Notes under the pieces: generated by a model | The model's database searches: none | The model's input: the letters and a program-made list of their open reading frames with translations, nothing else | What the model was told of the DNA's origin: nothing | Shown here: positions 7,691 through 15,257 of the stretch, one piece after another | How positions within the stretch are numbered: position 1 is the stretch's first letter | Layout of the letters: every line of letters starts with the position of its first letter | Translations under genes and position numbers: made by a program | Source: Streptomyces seoulensis | GTDB taxonomy: Bacteria > Actinomycetota > Actinomycetes > Streptomycetales > Streptomycetaceae | Assembly (NCBI GenBank): GCA_013364255.1 | Contig: CP054936.1 | Span: forward strand, 1,488,001-1,552,000 | DNA: 64,000 nt | Direction: 5' to 3'

Positions 7691-8626
7691 CTACGGGCGC
7701 CCCAGGCTCTTGCGGTGCACCGTCGAGCCGTGGCGGACCGTCATCCCCACCCGCAGGTACAGGGAGAGCGCGCCGGTCTCGGAGTGCGTGTCGAGGGTGC
7801 ACGTCCGCCGGCCCTGCCGGTGGAAGGCGCGGAAGGCGTGCCGCAGCAGCAGCCGGGCGATGCCGCGGTCGCGGTGGTCACGGCGTACGGCGACCTGCTC
7901 GACGTAGCCCTCGCCGGCCTCCGGCAGGTCCAACGAGAGCACCACGCCGACCAGTTGGCCGTCGTGGAACGCCACGGCGGACATCTCGGGGGCGAACGTG
8001 GGACGGCGGACGGTGTGCCCCGCCCACTCCTCGAAGGACTCGCGCCGCTGCTGCCATGCGTCGAAGGCGTCCTCGACGAGCCGGTGCGCCTCGGGCCCGT
8101 CGCCCGGGCGGAAGGGCCGGACCGTGACGCCCGCGGGCGGTTCGGGCACCTCCGGTTCGTCGGGCATGGCGAACTCCAGCAGCCATGCGCTCACCATCGG
8201 CTCGTACCCGCGTGAGCGCAGCAGCGCCACGGCCCCGGCGTCGTCGTCGGGCACGGTCTGCGTGATCTGCTCGCTCCCCGCCCGGCGGGCACGGGCCTCG
8301 GCCCAGTCCAGGAGCGCCGCGCCGAGGCCCCGGCCGCGGTGCCGGGGATGGACGTCGACCTCGGAGCGCCGGTTCACCCACGCGCGGGCGGCGAGCCGCC
8401 CCGCCGGGTCGTGGATCAGCAGGGTGTCCAGCTCCGGGTCGAGGCCCGGGCGGGCGAGGACGGCGGCGGCGCCGCCGGGGGCGGTCCGTACCCGGCCGTA
8501 CAGCGCGCGCTCGCAGGCCGAGACGAGGTGCTGGACGGCGCCGGTGTCGTCGGCCGTCGCCGGACGGGCGCGGTAGCCGGCGGGCAGGGGCGGCACGGCC
8601 GGCGCAGCCGGCAAGGACGCCGACAT
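7691..8626 (-). CDS. Tandem double-GNAT acetyltransferase, 311 aa
   Basis: Two GNAT domains lie in series. The first (about residues 18-150) has VHPRHRGRGLGAALLDWAEARARRAG as its CoA loop. The second (about 165-305) has VRRDHRDRGIARLLLRHAFRAFHRQG, followed by LDTHSETGALSLYLRVGM. The paired architecture and the Asp/Thr/His late motif resemble mycothiol-synthase-like double GNAT proteins, though residues defining MshD were not checked. Start 8626 has no clear ribosome site and could be leaderless. The gene stands alone between convergent or divergent neighbours; the acceptor is unknown. Confidence 0.75.
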   Translation of the reverse strand: MSASLPAAPAVPPLPAGYRARPATADDTGAVQHLVSACERALYGRVRTAPGGAAAVLARPGLDPELDTLLIHDPAGRLAARAWVNRRSEVDVHPRHRGRGLGAALLDWAEARARRAGSEQITQTVPDDDAGAVALLRSRGYEPMVSAWLLEFAMPDEPEVPEPPAGVTVRPFRPGDGPEAHRLVEDAFDAWQQRRESFEEWAGHTVRRPTFAPEMSAVAFHDGQLVGVVLSLDLPEAGEGYVEQVAVRRDHRDRGIARLLLRHAFRAFHRQGRRTCTLDTHSETGALSLYLRVGMTVRHGSTVHRKSLGRP

Positions 8627-8807
8627 TCGGTGACACCCCCGGGACGAGGAACCCGCCGCCGACCGGCGGCGGAGCACGCGCGGCACCGCGACAGTCTCGC
8701 GGTCGCCCCGGCGCGGATCAAGGCACGGGCGCGCACCCGGCCGCGGCCCCGGCGCCGGCCGCCCGTGCCGGGGCGGTGCGGACGCGGGAACGGGGTAGAA
8801 GGCACCC

Positions 8808-9047
8808 ATGCACGCAGACGACCCGAACAAGAACGTCGAGGACTGGGTGACCGGTGCGGAACGGGCCACGGGACCCCAGCTCAGCTATCTGCACACGCTG
8901 GCCCGCGAGGCCGGCGAGGACATCCCGGAGGGACTGACCAAGGCGCAGGCGTCACAGATGATCGACCGCCTGCAACAGGCGTCCCCGCGCACCGCGGGAC
9001 AGGACCGCCGGCCGCCCGCCGCGGACGGCGACGGCCCCACTCGGTGA
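8808..9047 (+). CDS. DUF3072 domain protein, 79 aa
   Basis: The protein opens with DPNKNVEDWVTG, continues with TGPQLSYLHTLAREAGEDIP and ends its conserved part with LTKAQASQMIDRLQQ; this matches the short DUF3072 helical domain. The last 25 residues are Pro/Asp/Arg-rich and probably disordered. A GGAACGGGGTAG-type sequence about 15 bases upstream could be part of a stress promoter, but this is weak. No molecular function is known for the domain. Confidence 0.75.
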   Translation: MHADDPNKNVEDWVTGAERATGPQLSYLHTLAREAGEDIPEGLTKAQASQMIDRLQQASPRTAGQDRRPPAADGDGPTR

Positions 9048-9146
9048 GGCCGCCGCCCCCGGGGCTCGTGCGGAACGGACGCCGCCGCCGGGGGCGGCCG
9101 GGCCGCTCGGGCCCTTGACGTACGCCCGTGCGCTCTTCGCCGGTGT

Positions 9147-9845
9147 TCACAGGAGGAGCGGACGGGTGGCCGCGTAGCTCGCGGCGGCCAGGCCCCTGGG
9201 CTCCTCCTCGGGGCGGGTCAGGTCCGCGACCAGTTCGGCGACGCAGCGGTGCCACAGACGCGCCCGGCGCAGCATCGCGTGGTCGCCCTGCCCGATCAGG
9301 ACGATGCCCGCCCGGGTCTGCGGGCCGCGGGCCCGGCGGACGTACCGCAGGGAGGCGCCGGGGCTGGTCACGGTGTCGCGGCTGCCGTGCAGGACGACGA
9401 TCCGCTTGCCCGCGAGGTGCACGGTGGGCTCGTCGGCCGGCACCCAGGGCGCCAGCGCCACGACGGCGCTCACCCTCGGGTGGGCGGCCGCGCGCAGCGC
9501 CGCCCGGCCGCCCATGGAGTGGCCGATCAGGACGACGGGAACCGGCCCGGCGAGCCGGTCGAGTTCGTCCAGGGCGCGGTAGGCGTCCTGGAGGGGGTCC
9601 TCCCGGTTCCAGCCCCGGTGCCGGTAGCGCACCTGGCCCAGGACGGCTTCGTCAGGACGGAACGCCGAGCCGGCCGCACGCAGCACGGGGCGCATTCTCA
9701 GCGCCGCCAGATGCCAGGGCTGCGACGTCTGGTAGCCGTCCTCCCGGCCTCCGTGCAGGGTGATGACGGCGACCCGCGGCCGCTCGGGAAGCCGCCGGAC
9801 CCACAGGGCCGCGGTCGCCGCACCGCCGTCTGTGCCTCTCACCAT
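9147..9845 (-). CDS. Alpha/beta hydrolase, 232 aa
   Basis: VAVITLHGGRED provides the oxyanion-loop strand. VPVVLIGHSMGGRAALRAAAHP is the nucleophile elbow with Ser in GHSMG (about residue 109). VVLHGSRDTVTSP carries the acid Asp, and the GQGDHAMLRR segment carries the His. The catalytic triad is therefore complete. No signal peptide is visible, so a cytoplasmic esterase or dienelactone-hydrolase-like enzyme is likely. ATG 9845 starts a typical short leader before the first strand. Confidence 0.7.
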   Translation of the reverse strand: MVRGTDGGAATAALWVRRLPERPRVAVITLHGGREDGYQTSQPWHLAALRMRPVLRAAGSAFRPDEAVLGQVRYRHRGWNREDPLQDAYRALDELDRLAGPVPVVLIGHSMGGRAALRAAAHPRVSAVVALAPWVPADEPTVHLAGKRIVVLHGSRDTVTSPGASLRYVRRARGPQTRAGIVLIGQGDHAMLRRARLWHRCVAELVADLTRPEEEPRGLAAASYAATRPLLL

Positions 9846-10096
9846 GGATAACGACCCCTTCCACCCCTGGTCCCTCGCGGACCTCCGCCTGCGCACCGAT
9901 GCCTCACGCCTGTGATCCGTGGCCGCCGCGGGCACGGCTTGGTGCGCGCCGCAGTGTACGGCCGGATGCGGGCGCGGGGTGCGGCGCCGCCGGGGTGCCG
10001 GGTGCGTGCGCCCGACGCGGTGCTGCCGGGGCGGTGCTGCTGGGGCGGTGCTGCCGGACGGTGGACGCGGGGCGGTGGTGGTCTCCGGCCGGGGTC
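9846..10096. other. Intergenic stretch without a supported gene
   Basis: This segment lies upstream of the hydrolase start and downstream of the NmrA-like gene. It is extremely GC-rich and contains imperfect copies of GCGGTGCTGC(C/T)GGG around 10020-10060. No ORF with a ribosome site and a recognisable product was found. Confidence 0.4.
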
Positions 10097-11008
10097 TCAG
10101 GCGGCGCCGGCCGCGTGGACCGTCTGCCGCAGGAGGGGCCCGACGGGGGTGGCGGGGTGGCCGATGATCTCGGCCAGGTCGGGGGCGACGACGGCGAACT
10201 CGCCGTCCCGGGCGGCCTGGAAGAGGCCGAGCATCAGACGCGCCCGCCACTCGGATGCGCCGTGCTCGGCCATCGACGCCAGGTAGGCGTCGTCCGAGAC
10301 GGTGACGCGCTGGACCGTGCGCCCGGCCAGTTCGGAGAGCTGGGCCGCGACGGCGTCCAGATCCAGCGCGGCCGGGCCGGTCAGCGCCGGGGTCGGGCCC
10401 TCGTGGCGGACCTGCCCGAGCAGGACGGCGACGGCGGCCTCGGCCAGGTCGTCGTGGCCGGTCCAGGAGACCGGGCCGTCCTCCGGGAGGGCCAGCGTGC
10501 CGGTCCGCAGGGCCGAGTCGACCAGGGCCGGCAGCGTGGTGGCGTAGAAGCCGTTGCGCAGCGAGGTGTGCGCCAGGCCGGAGGAGGCCAGGTACTCCTC
10601 GGTGGCCGCGTGGTCGGGCATCGGGGCGAACCGCGAGGTGGCGGAGGAGCCCTGGTGGCTGGTGTAGACGACGCGCTCGACCCCGGCGGCGCGGGCCGCG
10701 TCGATCGCGGCGCGGTGCTGTGCGACGACCGCCTCGCCGGTCGTGGTCGAGGAGACCAGGAGCAGCTGCCGTGCTCCCTCGAAAGCCCGCGCGAGCGTCT
10801 CCGGCCGGGTGAAGTCGCCCCGGCGGACCCGCACACCGCGCCCGGCCAGGGCGACCGCGGCGGGCGCCTCGGGATCGCGGACGCTGACGCCGATCCGGTC
10901 GGCGGGCAGCCGCTCCAGCAGGCGGTCCACGACGCGGGAGCCCAGTTGGCCGGTGGCGCCGGTGATGACGGTCATGGGGGTGGCTGGGGTGATTGGGGTG
11001 GCGGACAT
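10097..11008 (-). CDS. NmrA/QorB-like NAD(P)-binding oxidoreductase
   Basis: TVITGATGQLGSRVVDRLLER (residues about 13-33) is the atypical-SDR dinucleotide loop. GDFTRPETLARAFEGARQLLLVSS and VERVVYTSHQGSS follow as in NmrA-like and quinone-oxidoreductase-2 (QorB) proteins, and the C-terminal half has the PALTGPAALDLDAVAAQLSELAGR block of that group. Length (303) is normal. The likely role is NADPH-dependent quinone reduction or redox sensing in the cytoplasm. The gene is divergent from a TetR regulator with a 15-bp palindrome between them, so it is the probable regulated target. Confidence 0.8.
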   Translation of the reverse strand: MSATPITPATPMTVITGATGQLGSRVVDRLLERLPADRIGVSVRDPEAPAAVALAGRGVRVRRGDFTRPETLARAFEGARQLLLVSSTTTGEAVVAQHRAAIDAARAAGVERVVYTSHQGSSATSRFAPMPDHAATEEYLASSGLAHTSLRNGFYATTLPALVDSALRTGTLALPEDGPVSWTGHDDLAEAAVAVLLGQVRHEGPTPALTGPAALDLDAVAAQLSELAGRTVQRVTVSDDAYLASMAEHGASEWRARLMLGLFQAARDGEFAVVAPDLAEIIGHPATPVGPLLRQTVHAAGAA

Positions 11009-11047
11009 GGCGTTTCCCTCTCCCGATGTTTCCGTCGCTATCGCTCA

Positions 11048-11062
11048 ATCGTTAGCAACGAT
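11048..11062. promoter_or_regulatory. TetR-type operator between the NmrA-like and TetR genes
   Basis: ATCGTT (11048-11053) and AACGAT (11057-11062) form a perfect inverted repeat around AGC, in an otherwise AT-richer island with further CGATAA repeats (11060-11076). Its position between divergent start codons (11008 minus, 11125 plus) is the standard TetR operator placement, allowing control of both promoters. Confidence 0.6.
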
Positions 11063-11124
11063 AATAACGACGATAACACCACTGGAAGAAACAGTGTTCG
11101 CGGCGCTGCGGTACCGTCGGCAAC

Positions 11125-11841
11125 GTGAACGAGAGTGAGAGCGAGCAGCGCCGCACCACCCGGGCGCGCATCGTCGAGGCCGCCGCCCGGCTGCTTCAGG
11201 AGCAGGGCTCCGGCGCGGTCACCACCCGGGCCGTGGCGCAGGCCGCCGGGCTCCAGCCTCCGGCGCTCTACCGGCTGTTCGCCGACAAGGACGCCCTGCT
11301 GGACGCCGCCGCCGAGCACGTCTTCGCCCAGTACGTCGCCGCCAAGCGGCGCACCGCCCTCACCGGCGACCCGCTGGACGACCTGAGGGCGGGCTGGCGG
11401 ACGCAGATCGAGTTCGGGCTGGCCAACCCGGCCGTGTTCGCCCTCATGTCCGACCCGGTGCGGTCCCGGGCGCATCCCGCGTACGCGGCCGGCCTGGAGA
11501 TCCTGGCCGCCCGGGTGCACCGGGTGGCGGCCGAAGGACGGTTGCGGGTGGACGAGGACAGGGCGGTCGCCATGATCCGCGCCGCCGGCACGGGCGCCGT
11601 GCACACCCTGCTGGCCCAGCCCCCCGAGTCCCGGGACCCGGGGCTGGCCGACGCCTTGTTCGAGGCGGTGACGCGGACGGTGCTCACCGACGCCCCGGCC
11701 CTGCCGGTGGACGACGTCACGTCCGCGGTCACCGCCTTCCGCGCCCTCGTCCCGCGGCTGCCGGGCCTCACCCCGGCGGAGGCGTCACTGATGGAGGAAT
11801 GGCTCAGCCGCCGCGCCGCCGTGCCGGCGGAGACCGGCTAA
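11125..11841 (+). CDS. TetR-family transcriptional regulator
   Basis: Residues about 10-60 form the TetR helix-turn-helix: [51 protein letters not shown]. The remaining roughly 175 residues are the helical ligand and dimer domain. Translation starts at GTG (11125), the first start in the domain frame. It most likely represses the divergent NmrA-like oxidoreductase and itself through the ATCGTT-N3-AACGAT palindrome. The inducer is unknown; many such pairs respond to electrophiles or quinones. Confidence 0.85.
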   Translation: MNESESEQRRTTRARIVEAAARLLQEQGSGAVTTRAVAQAAGLQPPALYRLFADKDALLDAAAEHVFAQYVAAKRRTALTGDPLDDLRAGWRTQIEFGLANPAVFALMSDPVRSRAHPAYAAGLEILAARVHRVAAEGRLRVDEDRAVAMIRAAGTGAVHTLLAQPPESRDPGLADALFEAVTRTVLTDAPALPVDDVTSAVTAFRALVPRLPGLTPAEASLMEEWLSRRAAVPAETG

Positions 11842-11939
11842 GGGTCTGCAGCCCACCGACACGCCGCCGGAGCGGCGAAAAAGGGGACCTCCAGAAGGAA
11901 CCGCCCGGCGGTTCTTCGTCGAGCGGTCCAGCAGGGGAG

Positions 11940-12599
11940 CTATCCCTCGCTCGAAGGACGTGGCTGGGCGAGGGGCGGGGGTGGGGAGGGGGTGAGTACG
12001 TCGACGACGGTGATGTCGACGGTCGTCACGGCCATGCCGAGCGCCCGGCCGGCGGCGCTGAGCACCGAGTGGCGTACGCGGTCGGCCCTTTCGGGCAGCG
12101 GGAGGTCGAGGGCGGCGACCAGGGTCATGGTCACCCCCACGCCGGGCCCCTGGCCCGCGGGGGCGAGCCGGCAGGCGCCCGCCCTGGCTCCCGGGATCGT
12201 GTCCGCCGCCTGGCGCAGTGCCTTCGCCGCGGCGCTCTCGGTGATCCGGAGGTTCTGGTCCGGGTCCGCCAAGGGCAGCAGGCGCCCGAACCGGGCCTCG
12301 CTCCGGACCGTCTTCATGACGCGGTCGGCGAGCGCCCGCAGACGCGGCGGGTCCACGGCGCGCAGTGTCCGCGCGGCCGCCCGCAGCGCGGCCAGCGCCG
12401 CCAGGGCCTCACCGCACCGCGAGCATGACAGGGTGTGCGGGTCCGCCGTCGGCGGCGTCTCCTGCGCCTCTTCCCAGACCTGGCTGAGCGAGCGTCCGCA
12501 GGCCAGCACCTCGTCGTCGGTGAGCGGCCTCTCCCGTTCGCCGGGCCCTTCGGCGCCAGGCGGCCCCGGAGGCCGCGCGTGCGAGTCGTCTAGCGCCAT
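11940..12599 (-). CDS. Zinc-finger (ZAS-like) / Asp23 fusion protein, putative anti-sigma factor
   Basis: The 219-residue protein combines two modules. Residues about 28-90 carry C34 and then H55-x3-C59-x2-C62 (HTLSCSRC), the zinc pattern of ZAS anti-sigma factors, followed by a helix. Residues about 117-203 (ITESAAAKALRQAADTIPG to VTTVDITVVDVL) match the Asp23/Gls24 domain that neighbouring genes also encode. There is no membrane helix. The ATG at 12599 overlaps the end of the ECF sigma gene by 10 bases, the usual sigma/anti-sigma coupling. That it binds the sigma factor is inferred from zinc motif and overlap; the Asp23 half may dock it to the other Asp23 proteins. Confidence 0.65.
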   Translation of the reverse strand: MALDDSHARPPGPPGAEGPGERERPLTDDEVLACGRSLSQVWEEAQETPPTADPHTLSCSRCGEALAALAALRAAARTLRAVDPPRLRALADRVMKTVRSEARFGRLLPLADPDQNLRITESAAAKALRQAADTIPGARAGACRLAPAGQGPGVGVTMTLVAALDLPLPERADRVRHSVLSAAGRALGMAVTTVDITVVDVLTPSPPPPLAQPRPSSEG

Positions 12600-13165
12600 G
12601 GGGTCATCGCCTCCTGCAAGGACCGACGTGCTCTGTACAGTCTGCCGCGCACCGTCTGCTCGTTGGTGTGGGTCATCTCGGCGATCTCCTTGTACGGCAG
12701 CCCCCGCACCTCGCACAGGACCCAGCAGGCCCGCTGTCCGGCCTCGAGTTCGCCGAGGGCGCGAGCCAGGGCGGCGGCGGCCGCCGCCTGCTCGGCGGTC
12801 AGCTCGGGCGCGCTCCAGGCGTCGCCCGCCGCCGGTTCCGGCACGGCGTCCAGGGGAAGCGGCGGCGGCCGGCGGCTGCGCAGGGTCAGGCAGCGGTTGA
12901 CGGTGATGCGGTACATCCAGGTGCGGAACTCGGCTCGGTGGTGGTATTCCGGCAGTCGCCTCCAGGCGCTGACGAAGGCGTCCTGGACGGCGTCCTCGGC
13001 GTCCTGGACGCTGCCGAGCATGCAGGAGGCCAGGGCCAGCAGGGGACGGCTGTGCCGGCGGACCAGCACGGCGAAGGAGTCCTCGTCGCCGTCGGCCGCC
13101 CGTACGGCCAGCAGTCGGTCCGGCAGATCGCACAACGGCGGTGGGACGCCGGTGCCCTCGGTCAT
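12590..13165 (-). CDS. ECF-type RNA polymerase sigma factor
   Basis: The 191-residue protein has region 2 (SFAVLVRRHSRPLLALASCMLGSVQDAEDAVQDAFVSAWRRLPEYHHRAEFRTWMYRITVNRCL) and region 4 (RALGELEAGQRACWVLCEVRGLPYKEIAEMTHTNEQTVRGRLYRARRSLQEAM) joined by an Ala-rich linker, with no region 3. These are the diagnostic features of ECF sigma factors. ATG 13165 has GGGAGAG upstream. It is cotranscribed with the overlapping zinc-finger/Asp23 gene and divergent from the Asp23 operon, which is its most likely regulon. Residues 120-135 of the linker are unusually Ala-rich. Confidence 0.85.
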   Translation of the reverse strand: MTEGTGVPPPLCDLPDRLLAVRAADGDEDSFAVLVRRHSRPLLALASCMLGSVQDAEDAVQDAFVSAWRRLPEYHHRAEFRTWMYRITVNRCLTLRSRRPPPLPLDAVPEPAAGDAWSAPELTAEQAAAAAALARALGELEAGQRACWVLCEVRGLPYKEIAEMTHTNEQTVRGRLYRARRSLQEAMTPWR

Positions 13166-13214
13166 GTCTCTCCCGCGCAGGATCGGTGCGAGCCGCGTAC
13201 CCCGATTCACGTCG

Positions 13215-13230
13215 TGTGACGCACGTCACA
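13215..13230. promoter_or_regulatory. Perfect CRP-type palindrome TGTGA-N6-TCACA
   Basis: TGTGACG (13215-13221) and CGTCACA (13224-13230) form an uninterrupted inverted repeat that contains the full CRP consensus TGTGA-N6-TCACA, compatible with the GTG-N6-CAC core described for Streptomyces Crp. It lies between the ECF sigma gene (start 13165, minus) and the Asp23 operon (plus), so it could control either. Confidence 0.55.
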
Positions 13231-13284
13231 TGGAAAGCGCGTGAGGGAACGGTCGTCCGGTATGTCCAATCTTGTGAAGGACAT

Positions 13285-13307
13285 CGGGCCGGCGCCCCGC
13301 CGGCCCG
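13285..13307 (+). promoter_or_regulatory. Strong 10-bp hairpin in the Asp23 leader
   Basis: CGGGCCGGCG (13285-13294) pairs perfectly with CGCCGGCCCG (13298-13307) around CCC. No T-run follows, so it does not look like a simple terminator. It lies between a possible ATG at 13262 and the preferred ATG at 13331, and would be an mRNA-stability or translation-control element if transcription begins upstream. Confidence 0.4.
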
Positions 13308-13330
13308 AACGACCGATCGAGGCGACCGGC

Positions 13331-13816
13331 ATGACGGAGAACAGCATCAGCATCGGCGGGGGCGGACCTCCCGACGGCGGCGCGCACGCGCTCAAGGGCC
13401 GCACCGGGGCCGGGGCCCCGGTGGAGACACGGGGGAGGACCACCATCGCGGACAACGTGGTGGCCAAGATCGCCGGCATGGCGGCCCGCGAGGTGCCGGG
13501 AATCTACAACCTCGGAGCGGGGGTCGCCCGTGCCTTCGGCGCCATGAGAGAACGTGTCCCCGGCGGCGGCAGCGGTGTCACGCGCGGGGTGAAGGTGGAG
13601 GTCGGTGAGCGCCAGGCCGCCGTGGACCTGGACGTCGTCGTCGAGTACGGCGTCGCCATCGTCGACGTCGCCGCGGACGTGCGCACCAGCGTGATCAGCG
13701 CCGTGGAGCGGATGACCGGACTGCAGGTCGTCGAGGTGAACATCGCCGTCGACGACGTACACCTCCCCGACGACGACGAGGAGCAGCCCGAACCGGACGA
13801 AGGACGCGTGAGGTGA
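13331..13816 (+). CDS. Asp23/Gls24-family envelope stress protein (first copy)
   Basis: After a Gly-rich N-terminus, GRTTIADNVVAKIAGMAAREVPGIYNLG begins the Asp23 domain, which continues through GVKVEVGERQAAVDLDVVVEYGVAIVDVAADVRTSVISAVERMTGLQVVEVNIAVDDVHL. It ends in a strongly acidic tail. Asp23-type proteins form a cytoplasmic layer held to the membrane by small anchor proteins, and such anchors follow in this operon. ATG 13331 is preferred because it avoids translating the 13285-13307 hairpin; ATG 13262 would add 23 residues. Confidence 0.85.
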   Translation: MTENSISIGGGGPPDGGAHALKGRTGAGAPVETRGRTTIADNVVAKIAGMAAREVPGIYNLGAGVARAFGAMRERVPGGGSGVTRGVKVEVGERQAAVDLDVVVEYGVAIVDVAADVRTSVISAVERMTGLQVVEVNIAVDDVHLPDDDEEQPEPDEGRVR

Positions 13817-13905
13817 CCCGCTGTGATCCACCGCCTCGCCCGGCGCGGGCGGGCGGCCGGTCACACGGACCACGCTCGTGAAGACGTGAGACGGGTGAGT
13901 GAGTG

Positions 13906-14073
13906 ATGAACACAGTGACCACGGGCCTGGCGGCCGGTATGGCCCTGGGCTTCGCCGGTTACTTCGGCGGCTTCTGGGCGTTCCTGCTCGTGCTGGTCCT
14001 GGGCGCGGTGGGGGCGATCGTCGGCCTCGCCCTCCAGGGCGACCTGGACTTCCGCTCGCGGAGGCACCGGTGA
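13906..14073 (+). CDS. Small membrane protein of the Asp23 operon, 55 aa
   Basis: The ATG at 13906 opens a 55-codon gene whose product contains two hydrophobic segments (GLAAGMALGFAGYFGGFW and AFLLVLVLGAVGAIVGLAL) and a basic end FRSRRHR. The stop overlaps the GTG start of the next Asp23 gene (GTGA at 14070-14073), showing tight coupling. Size and context match the DUF2273-like small membrane partners often coded with Asp23 proteins, where they help anchor Asp23 at the membrane. That function is inferred from context. Confidence 0.7.
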   Translation: MNTVTTGLAAGMALGFAGYFGGFWAFLLVLVLGAVGAIVGLALQGDLDFRSRRHR

Positions 14074-14483
14074 GCACCCGGGCCGGCGCCGGAGCGCCCG
14101 CCGACGGACCCGGCGACGCGGGACAGCCGGCCGCTCTGCCGCCCCCGGCCGAACGGGGCGCCACCGTCATCCCCGACAGGGTGGTCGCCCGGATCGCCGC
14201 CCGGGCCGCACGCGAGGCGCAGTCCCGGCGCGCCGCCCTTCCCCCGGAGGGCAGCGGAACCGCGGAGCCCAGCGCCTCCGCGACCACGCGGGCCGGATCG
14301 GTGCGCCTGCACCTGGCGCTCGACCTGCCCTATCCCACCGACATCCCCCGCGTCTGCGCACGGATGCAGCACGACGTCGCCGAGCGGGTGGCCCGGCTGA
14401 CCGGGCTGGACGTGAGGGAAGTGACCCTCACCGTCCGGCGGCTGGTGACCGCCGGAGACCCGAGCCGGGGCCGGGTCCGGTGA
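14070..14483 (+). CDS. Asp23/Gls24-like protein (second copy)
   Basis: This 137-residue protein starts at GTG 14070, overlapping the previous stop. It has an Ala/Pro-rich leader, then GATVIPDRVVARIAARAAREA, the same opening as the first Asp23 domain. It continues with VRLHLALDLPYPTDIPRVCARMQHDVAERVARLTGLDVREVTLTVRRL. The domain is shorter in the middle than the canonical family, so it may be a divergent subunit specialised for pairing with the first copy or the membrane partners. Confidence 0.75.
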   Translation: MSTRAGAGAPADGPGDAGQPAALPPPAERGATVIPDRVVARIAARAAREAQSRRAALPPEGSGTAEPSASATTRAGSVRLHLALDLPYPTDIPRVCARMQHDVAERVARLTGLDVREVTLTVRRLVTAGDPSRGRVR

Positions 14484-14535
14484 GCCGCCTCGTGCCACCG
14501 GCCGTCCGCTCCACCACTCAGGAAGGAGGATCGGA

Positions 14536-15231
14536 ATGACCCCCGACCCGGACCGTCCCGTCCGCCGCTTCGCCGCGTCGACGTCCCCGGGCGCGGCGCC
14601 GTCGACGAAGGAGCCGGCGCAGCCCGGTCCGCCCGAATCCGCCGCATCGCGGTCGGCGCCGGACGACGGCGGCGGACGGCTCGCCACCCGCCGCCCGTGG
14701 TCCCCGCGCAGCATCCCCGCCACGGTGGTGTCCCTCGTGATCCTCGTGGCCACCGTCGCCGCGCTCGCCGACGTCATCGCCGTACGCGGCGGACACCGGG
14801 CCGCAGCCTGGCGCAGTCGCCTCGCCCGGGAATTGGCCACCCGCCCCGTCGACGACGTGTGGATGCTCGCCGGGGCCGCCGCGGCCGCCGCCCTCGGCCT
14901 GTGGCTGATCGCCCTGGCCCTCACCCCCGGCCGACGCCACCTGCTGGCGCTGCGCTCCCCCGCCGGCTGTGCCACGCCCCGGCTGCGGGCCGCGCTGGAC
15001 CGCGACAGCGCCGCCGTTCTGCTGCGCGACGCCGCCCTGCGCGTCCCCGGCGTCAGCAGGGCCCACGTCCGCGTACGCCGCCACCGTGTCAAGGCGCGCG
15101 CCTACGCCCGCTTCCGCGACCCCCGGCAGGTGAAGGAGGATCTCGTCGCCGCCCTCGACCGGGAACGCGACCGGCTCGCTCTCTCCCACCCGCCGCGGAT
15201 CGTCGTCCGCGTGCGGGACCACGGCGCCTGA
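14536..15231 (+). CDS. DUF6286-type membrane protein of the Asp23 operon
   Basis: A very strong ribosome site (GGAAGGAGG) precedes ATG 14536. The 231-residue product has a disordered Pro/Ala-rich N-terminus, two membrane helices (IPATVVSLVILVATVAALADVIAV, about residues 59-82, and VWMLAGAAAAAALGLWLIALAL, about 108-130), and a cytoplasmic C-terminal domain. That domain (DAALRVPGVSRAHVRVRRHRVKARAYARFRDP) resembles the basic domain found in DUF6286 and AmaP-like proteins. It probably anchors or organises the Asp23 layer. Confidence 0.7.
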   Translation: MTPDPDRPVRRFAASTSPGAAPSTKEPAQPGPPESAASRSAPDDGGGRLATRRPWSPRSIPATVVSLVILVATVAALADVIAVRGGHRAAAWRSRLARELATRPVDDVWMLAGAAAAAALGLWLIALALTPGRRHLLALRSPAGCATPRLRAALDRDSAAVLLRDAALRVPGVSRAHVRVRRHRVKARAYARFRDPRQVKEDLVAALDRERDRLALSHPPRIVVRVRDHGA

Positions 15232-15257
15232 CGACGCCGAGCATCGGAGCCCCCACC

